From contig OZ025248.1 of the NCBI GenBank assembly GCA_964019135.1, forward strand, positions 50,399,670 to 50,463,669: a stretch of DNA of 64,000 bases. The letters run 5' to 3'. Both the position numbers and the translations under genes were made by a program. Each line of letters opens with the position of its first letter. Positions within the stretch are counted from its first letter, which is position 1. Shown here in pieces: positions 57,771-64,000 of this stretch. The notes under the pieces are model-generated. The model did no database searches and was not told where the DNA came from. It worked only from the letters and a program-made list of their open reading frames with translations. Source of the DNA: Arenicola marina (lineage: Eukaryota; Annelida; Polychaeta; Arenicolidae).

Positions 57771-59340
57771 TTGACCCCTGATATCCCAATTTGACCTCTA
57801 ATATCCAGATTTGACCTCTCGGATCCAGATTGACCTCTCAGATCCAGATTTGATCCCTCAGATCCAGATTTCACCCTTCAGATCAAGATTTTATCCCTCA
57901 GATCCAGATATGACCTCTAATATCCAGATTTGACCCCTCAGATCCAGATTTGACCCTCAGATCCAGATTTGATCCCTCAGATCCAGATTTGACCTCTTAG
58001 ATCCAGATTTGACCTCTCAGATCCAGATTGACCCCTCAGATCCAGATTTGACCGTCAGATCCAGATTTGACCCTCAGATCCAGATTTGACCCTTTAGATC
58101 CAGATTTGATCCCTCAGATCCAGATTTGACCTCTCAGATCCAGATTGACCCCTCAGATCCAGATCTGACCCTCAGATCCAGATTTGATCCATCAGATCCA
58201 GATTTGACCTCTTAGATCCATATTGACCCCTCAGATCCAGATTTGACCCTCAGATCCAGATTTGACCCTTCAGATCCAGATTTGACCCTTCAGATCCAGA
58301 TTTGATCCCTCAGATCCAGATTTGACCGTCGGATCCAGATTCGACCCTTCAGATCCAGATTTGATCCCTCAGATCCAGATTTGACCTCTCAGATCCAGAT
58401 TGACCCCTCAGATCCAGATTTGACCCTCAGATCCAGATTTGATCCATCAGATCCAGATTTGACCTCTTAGATCCATATTGACCCCTCAGATCCAGATTTG
58501 ACCCTCAGATCCAGATTTGACCCTTCAGATCCAGATTTGATCCCTCAGATCCAGATTTGACCTCTCAGATCCAGATTGACCCCTCAGATCCAGATTTGAC
58601 CCTTAGATCCAGATTTGATCCCTCTGATCCAGATTTGACCTCTTAGATCCATATTGACCCCTCAGATCCAGATTTGACCCTCAGATCCAGATTTGATCCT
58701 TCAGATCCACATTGGACCTCTCAGATCCAGAATTGACCTCTCAGATCCAGATTGATCCCTCAGATCCAGATATCATTCACAGAGGCCTATTTTGCCTCTC
58801 AGATCCAGATTGACCTCACAGCTCCCTATTCGACCTGGACATCCACATTTGCCCTCTCAGATCCCGAGTAGTCATCTGGCATCCCCACTAGACCCGTCAG
58901 ACCCAGATTTAATCTGTCGGATCCAGATTGGACTCATATGATTCTTATTGACTCCCTCATAACCTGATGGAAGCCGCCAGATAGAGATTTGACAACTAGG
59001 ATGCAGATTGACCCGTCGCATCCCTATTTGACCTTCAAATCCCGATTGAACCTTGGTGATCCTGATTGAACATTGCTAATCCAGATTGAACCCAACGAAA
59101 CCAGCTTTGACCCGTCGTATACCAATGTGTCCCACGGATCCCGTTTCGAACCGTCGAATTCGACCCTGCACATCTCGATTTGTCCCACACAACCCTAATC
59201 GACCCATCAGATCCCCATTGGTCCCACGAATCCTGATTAGAGCTCCCGCATCCCTATTCGAACACCCTGCGGACCCTCACTTGCGGAAGACAACCCAAGG
59301 CATCCTCGATACACGCCTGATCACTTCAGAGGGGTGATTT
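57771..59340. repeat. Minisatellite of 18-20-bp units (CAGATCCAGATTTGACCCT)
   Basis: About 50 clear copies to 58790, then a trail of increasingly diverged units (AATCCCGATTGAACC, GACCCATCAGATCCCC) to about 59340. Each unit contains GATC. It follows the 21-bp array without a unique spacer. Confidence 0.92.
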
Positions 59341-59748
59341 GTTTAGTCCTCTAATGAATGACCAGTGGCCATAGTGCTGGCTTCCCAACGCACACCCCCA
59401 GGAAATCCGGAAACAAAATTTGTGCAAAATTTCACAAAAAATTAGGCCACTAACTTTTTACTTTTTTTTTTTTTTTTTTTTTTTATTTAAGTCCACACTA
59501 GGTCGGCACGAGCATTTGTAATACCATTCACTCAAGCCGCTCACCTAATTCCGAGGCCCCGTCTTGACCTCAAAACCACGCTATCATATTCAATGTAAAG
59601 TTCAAGCCAGGGGACCGAGCATATGTACTCAATGTACCGCAATCTAGAAATGGCCCTCATTCCCTTAATAATCATCGTGGAGGGTCGCGGTTTGGATCAC
59701 CATGTTCGGAAAGACACGCTCTTTGACCCAAAGTCGATTTCCGTCATT
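59341..59748. other. Spacer with a poly-T run
   Basis: Contains a T run of about 23 at 59461-59483. Nothing else recognised before the next repeat copy. Confidence 0.6.
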
Positions 59749-61549
59749 ATCGTTTGCTTAATAGCGACGCTAGAGAGTCGGGACTGGTTTCAAAGGACGG
59801 GCAAACGTCGACTTTGGTGTGGAATCCGCATTCGCCTCTAGCATAGCACGCTTAGTTTTGACGCTGGAGGGCTCCGTAATTTAGCAATGATGAGTACGAG
59901 AACAGGCATTAGGGCGGGACCAAGGACACGTAGAAAGTCGGGATTTGGCCGAATTCACTCAAAATGGCGCCCTCTATCTGGGAAAACAGCCCGCGTTGAA
60001 CAGCAGCCGTTAGATTGTGCTCATCCAGCATTCGCATCGCAGAGGTCCAATTTGGGCCAAATTGCGCTTTCAGCGAGTCCAATACGGCTATCAGTGGGCA
60101 GTGTGGGCTAGAACGCCTTCGGATATCGGCATTATTGAGCCCAAATTGGCCATTGAAGGCCATGTTTAGCCCAAATTGGCCGCTGAAGGCCGTAATTATT
60201 CAAATTTGCTCGTTTATAGCGCTATTTAGCCCACGTTGTTCGTTCAAGGAGCTGTTTAACCCAATATGCCCAGTGAAGGCATCATGTAGCCAGCATGAGG
60301 CCAAATCAGCTTATAGTATATGTGTTTCTGCATGTCATCGCCTGTACCATAGTTTCGGCGCATAAATGGTGAAATGAAGATGAAGTCACTTCTGTCAGTA
60401 CCTCAGCCTACGGCTGTCTTGTTTGTTTGTTTGTCCGCGCGCTGTAGGGCGCACGGTTACATGTAGGAATGTTATATTGCACCTGGAGATAGATATCAAC
60501 ATTTGTGAGGCTAAGTTCGTTAACGGTGTATGTAGGTCAAAAGGTCAAGGTCACAGCGATTTTTTGAAAAAATTAAATGTTCCCCCATTGTGAAAGATAG
60601 GGATTTTTGGTGCTTGCAGGGGCTCCCACGGGCGTCCTATTAAAGCCATCGCTCTATGCTTGCAGTTGTGGATGGATAGTTGTAGGATGAGCCATTAACT
60701 GTAAGCAAGGCGATATAGCCCTGTAACTTTTCGGTATATAGTCGAACGCGTTTAACATGGGACGCTATGGAGATAATCAAACTTCCTTCAATATGACGTA
60801 TTTCCGGTTATGCAATCTCACTTTGCTTTACCTCGGTGCGAGATCTGGACGTGTACAAGAGACTCAGGGTAGGCTGACGGCAAAGATTAGTTTCAGTTTC
60901 GTTTCCATGGCAACTGAAGATTTTCCCAATGATAAAGTATACAAATTTTCTCTAAATTAGAAAATTCGTCAAAAATCGGAAAAACTAGCTAGACCTTCGA
61001 TCTTTGCGTATAATGGTAGGGAAGATATGTCTCCAGATTACTATTGGCAGTAAAGCATTATTATCTTTTACATCTTATCTGCAGAGTCTTTTCTTCGTCT
61101 GCTCGTTTTTCACTTATCCGTAATGGTGAAGAATAGCAATTTTCGGTCATTAGGTGAAGCTATATCTGAAGAACTAACAGACCTACCGCCGTTCTAATAA
61201 ACGTTTTGGATTGAGGGCATAAATATCTGTGTTTAGATATTTGGACGTTGCCGTGCGTCATGCCATGACGTCACCATGACGTCATGACGTCATAATTTTA
61301 TAACCTTTATTACTCAACTATTATACCTCATAGCGACTACCGGTTGATTTGACGCTGTACCTTATATCAAGGGACAACTGCTGGCGTGCGTAACTTTGTT
61401 TGCGGTACTGAAACGTGTAGGTCAAAACTGACGTGCAACTCGCGTTAAACGGCGTATTGAACTTCAAAGGGCCGTAACTCGGTTAATATTTGAGCTAGGG
61501 AGCCCAGATTTGGCATGAAGCGAGAGGCAAGTGTAAGGTTATCTATGGT
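59749..61549. repeat. Long dispersed repeat, copy B (5'-truncated, internally deleted)
   Basis: It begins CGTTTGCTTAATAGCGACGC, about 140 bp into the unit, and then runs collinear with copy C. It lacks the 650-bp segment present in copy A. It carries the ATGACGTCACCATGACGTCA cluster near 61264. Confidence 0.85.
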
Positions 61550-63510
61550 AAATGGCGATAGAATTGCTCTAGGACGCTTAGTTTGGCCGCTAGAGCGCTC
61601 GCAAGAGGTGCACCCCCCTTTGCCGAAGCTCCCATTATGAGTCAACGGCGATATCGACCGGCAATGCCTCTGCTTTGCGATGGCCGCCGTTTGCTTAATA
61701 GCGATGCTAGAGAGTCGGGACTGGTTTCAAAGGACGGGCAAACGTCGACTTTGGTGAGGAATCCGCATTCGCTTCTAGCCTAGCACGCTTAGTTTTGACG
61801 CTGGAGGGCTCCGTAATTTAGCAATGATGAGTGCGAGAACAGGCATTAGGGCGGGACCAAGGACACGTCGAAACTCGGGATTTGGCCGAATTCACTCAAA
61901 ATGGCGCCCTCTATCTGGGAAAACAGCCCGCGTTGAACAGCAGCCGTTAGATTGTGCTATTCCAGCATCCGCATCGTAGAGGTTCAATTTGGGCTAAATT
62001 GCGCTTTCAGCGAGCCCAATACGGCTTTCAGTGGGCAGTGTGGGCTAGAACTGCCTTGGGATATCGGCACTATTGAGCCCAAATTGGCCATCGAAGGCCA
62101 TGTTTAGCCCAAATTGGCCGCTGAAGGCGGTAACTATTCCAATTTGCCCGTTTATAGCGCTATTGAGCCCAAATTGTTCGTTCAAGGAGCTGTTTAACCC
62201 AGTCTGCCCACTGAAGGCATCATGTAGCCAGCACGAGGCAGGAGCAGCTTACAGTATATGTGTTTCTGCATGTCATCGCCTGTACCATAGTTTCGGCGCA
62301 TAAATGGTGCCACAGACGTGTGCGTCAAAGATGAAGTCACTTCTGTCAGTAACCCTCAGCCTCCGGCTGATTTCGGCTCTTGTTTGTTTGTTTGTCCGCG
62401 CGCTGTAGGGCGCACGGTTACATGTAGGAATGTTATATTGCACCTGGAGATAGATATCAACATTTGTGAGGCTAAGTTCGTTAACGGTGTATGTAGGTCA
62501 AAAGGTCAAGGTCACAGCGATTTTTTGAAAAAATTAAATGTTCCCCCATTGTGAAAGATAGGGATTTTTGGTGCTTGCAGGGGCTCCCACGGGCGTCCTA
62601 TTAAAGCCATCGCTCTATGCTTGCAGTTGTGGATGGATAGTTGTAGGATGAGCCATTAACTGTAAGCAAGGCGATATAGCCCTGTAACTTTTCGGTATAT
62701 AGTCGAACGCGTTTAACATGGGACGCTATGGAGATAATCAAACTTCCTTCAATATGACGTATTTCCGGTTATGCAATCTCACTTTGCTTTACCTCGGTGC
62801 GAGATCTGGACGTGTACAAGAGACTCAGGGTAGGCTGACGGCAAAGATTAGTTTCAGTTTCGTTTCCATGGCAACTGAAGATTTTCCCAATGATAAAGTA
62901 TACAAATTTCCTCTAAATTAGAAAATTCGTCAAAAATCGGAAAAACTAGCTAGACCTTCGATCTTTGCGTATAATGGTAGGGAAGATATGTCTCCAGATT
63001 ACTATTGGCAGTAAAGCATTATTATCTTTTACATCTTATCTGCAGAGTCTTTTCTTCGTCTGCTCGTTTTTCACTTATCCGTAATGGTGAAGAATAGCAA
63101 TTTTCGGTCATTAGGTGAAGCTATATCTGAAGAACTAACAGACCTACCGCCGTTCTAATAAACGTTTTGGATTGAGGGCATAAATATCTGTGTTTAGATA
63201 TTTGGACGTTGCCGTGCGTCATGCCATGACGTCACCATGACGTCATGACGTCATAATTTTATAACCTTTATTACTCAACTATTATACCTCATAGCGACTA
63301 CCGGTTGATTTGACGCTGTACCTTATATCAAGGGACAACTGCTGGCGTGCGTAACTTTGTTTGCGGTACTGAAACGTGTAGGTCAAAACTGACGTGCAAC
63401 TCGCGTTAAACGGCGTATTGAACTTCAAAGGGCCGTAACTCGGTTAATATTTGAGCTAGGGAGCCCAGATTTGGCATGAAGCGAGAGGCAAGTGTAAGGT
63501 TATCTATGGT
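61550..63510. repeat. Long repeat, copy C (tandem unit of 1,961 bp)
   Basis: This unit is followed directly by copy D at an offset of 1,961 bp; landmarks such as TAAATGGCGATAGAATTGCT (61550 and 63511) fix the period. Very few differences separate C from the overlapping parts of B and D, so the duplication is recent. Confidence 0.9.
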
Positions 63511-64000
63511 AAATGGCGATAGAATTGCTCTAGGACGCTTAGTTTGGCCGCTAGAGCGCTCGCAAGAGGTGCACCCCCCTTTGCCGAAGCTCCCATTATG
63601 AGTCAACGGCGATATCGACCGGCAATGCCTCTGCTTTGCGATGGCCGCCGTTTGCTTAATAGCGATGCTAGAGAGTCGGGACTGGTTTCAAAGGACGGGC
63701 AAACGTCGACTTTGGTGAGGAATCCGCATTCGCTTCTAGCCTAGCACGCTTAGTTTTGACGCTGGAGGGCTCCGTAATTTAGCAATGACGAGTTCGAGAA
63801 CAGGCATTAGGGCGGGACCAAGCACACGTAGAAAGTCGGGATTTGGACGAATTCACTCAAAATGGCGCCCTTTATCTGGAAAAACAGCCCGCATTGAACA
63901 GCAGCCGTTAGATTGTGCTATTCCAGCATCCGCATCGTAGAGGTCCAATTTGGGCCAAATTGCGCTTTCAGCGAGCCCAATACGGCTATCAGTGGTCAGT
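63511..64000. repeat. Long repeat, copy D (cut by the window end)
   Basis: Continues the 1,961-bp tandem series to the end of the window. Differences from C appear after 63788, resembling copy B there, which suggests the array continues with mixed variants. Confidence 0.88.

Overview
The window is nuclear DNA of a metazoan: two multi-exon genes with canonical GT-AG introns, a tRNA-derived SINE, several non-autonomous DNA transposons with clean target-site duplications, and very large minisatellites. The gene content (a BAAT/ACOT-type acyl-CoA thioesterase, a UBXN11 orthologue close to the human protein, an ARM-repeat gene) and the repeat mix suggest a marine invertebrate, possibly an invertebrate chordate such as amphioxus. 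The species cannot be proved from this sequence alone.

Layout. 1-2600: 3' end of a Ty3/gypsy LTR retrotransposon (end of pol, polypurine tract, 3' LTR). 2.6-9.2 kb: intergenic DNA with a SINE, a foldback element, and three inverted-repeat-bounded elements. 9.26-16.53 kb (minus): a complete nine-exon peroxisomal acyl-CoA thioesterase gene ending in SKL; a single-exon plus-strand ARM-repeat gene lies inside one of its introns, and a 43-bp minisatellite fills another. 17.35-28.70 kb: an 11.3-kb array of about 252 copies of a 45-bp unit, directly abutting a 36-bp-unit array to 29.75 kb. 29.7-36.6 kb: intergenic DNA with MITEs, an 83-bp-unit array and two doubtful exons. 36.61-48.75 kb (minus): a complete 14-exon UBXN11 gene (494 codons plus stop; all phases agree) whose introns hold two minisatellites and a stack of transposons. 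48.8-53.4 kb: AT-rich DNA with no gene seen. 53.4-64 kb: non-coding repeat complex with diverged and tandem copies of a 2-2.6-kb element around 21-bp and 19-bp arrays.

The genes are unrelated housekeeping or ciliary/signalling types and form no operon. The most striking structure is how the minisatellites relate to splicing in UBXN11: one array repeats the exon-8 splice donor about 44 times, and another presents about 37 acceptor-like sites to the sense strand of intron 1. Roughly a third of the window is tandem array. The 4,025-codon open frame in the 45-bp array is best explained by a stop-free unit whose length is a multiple of three. No prokaryote-type system, CRISPR or rRNA was seen.
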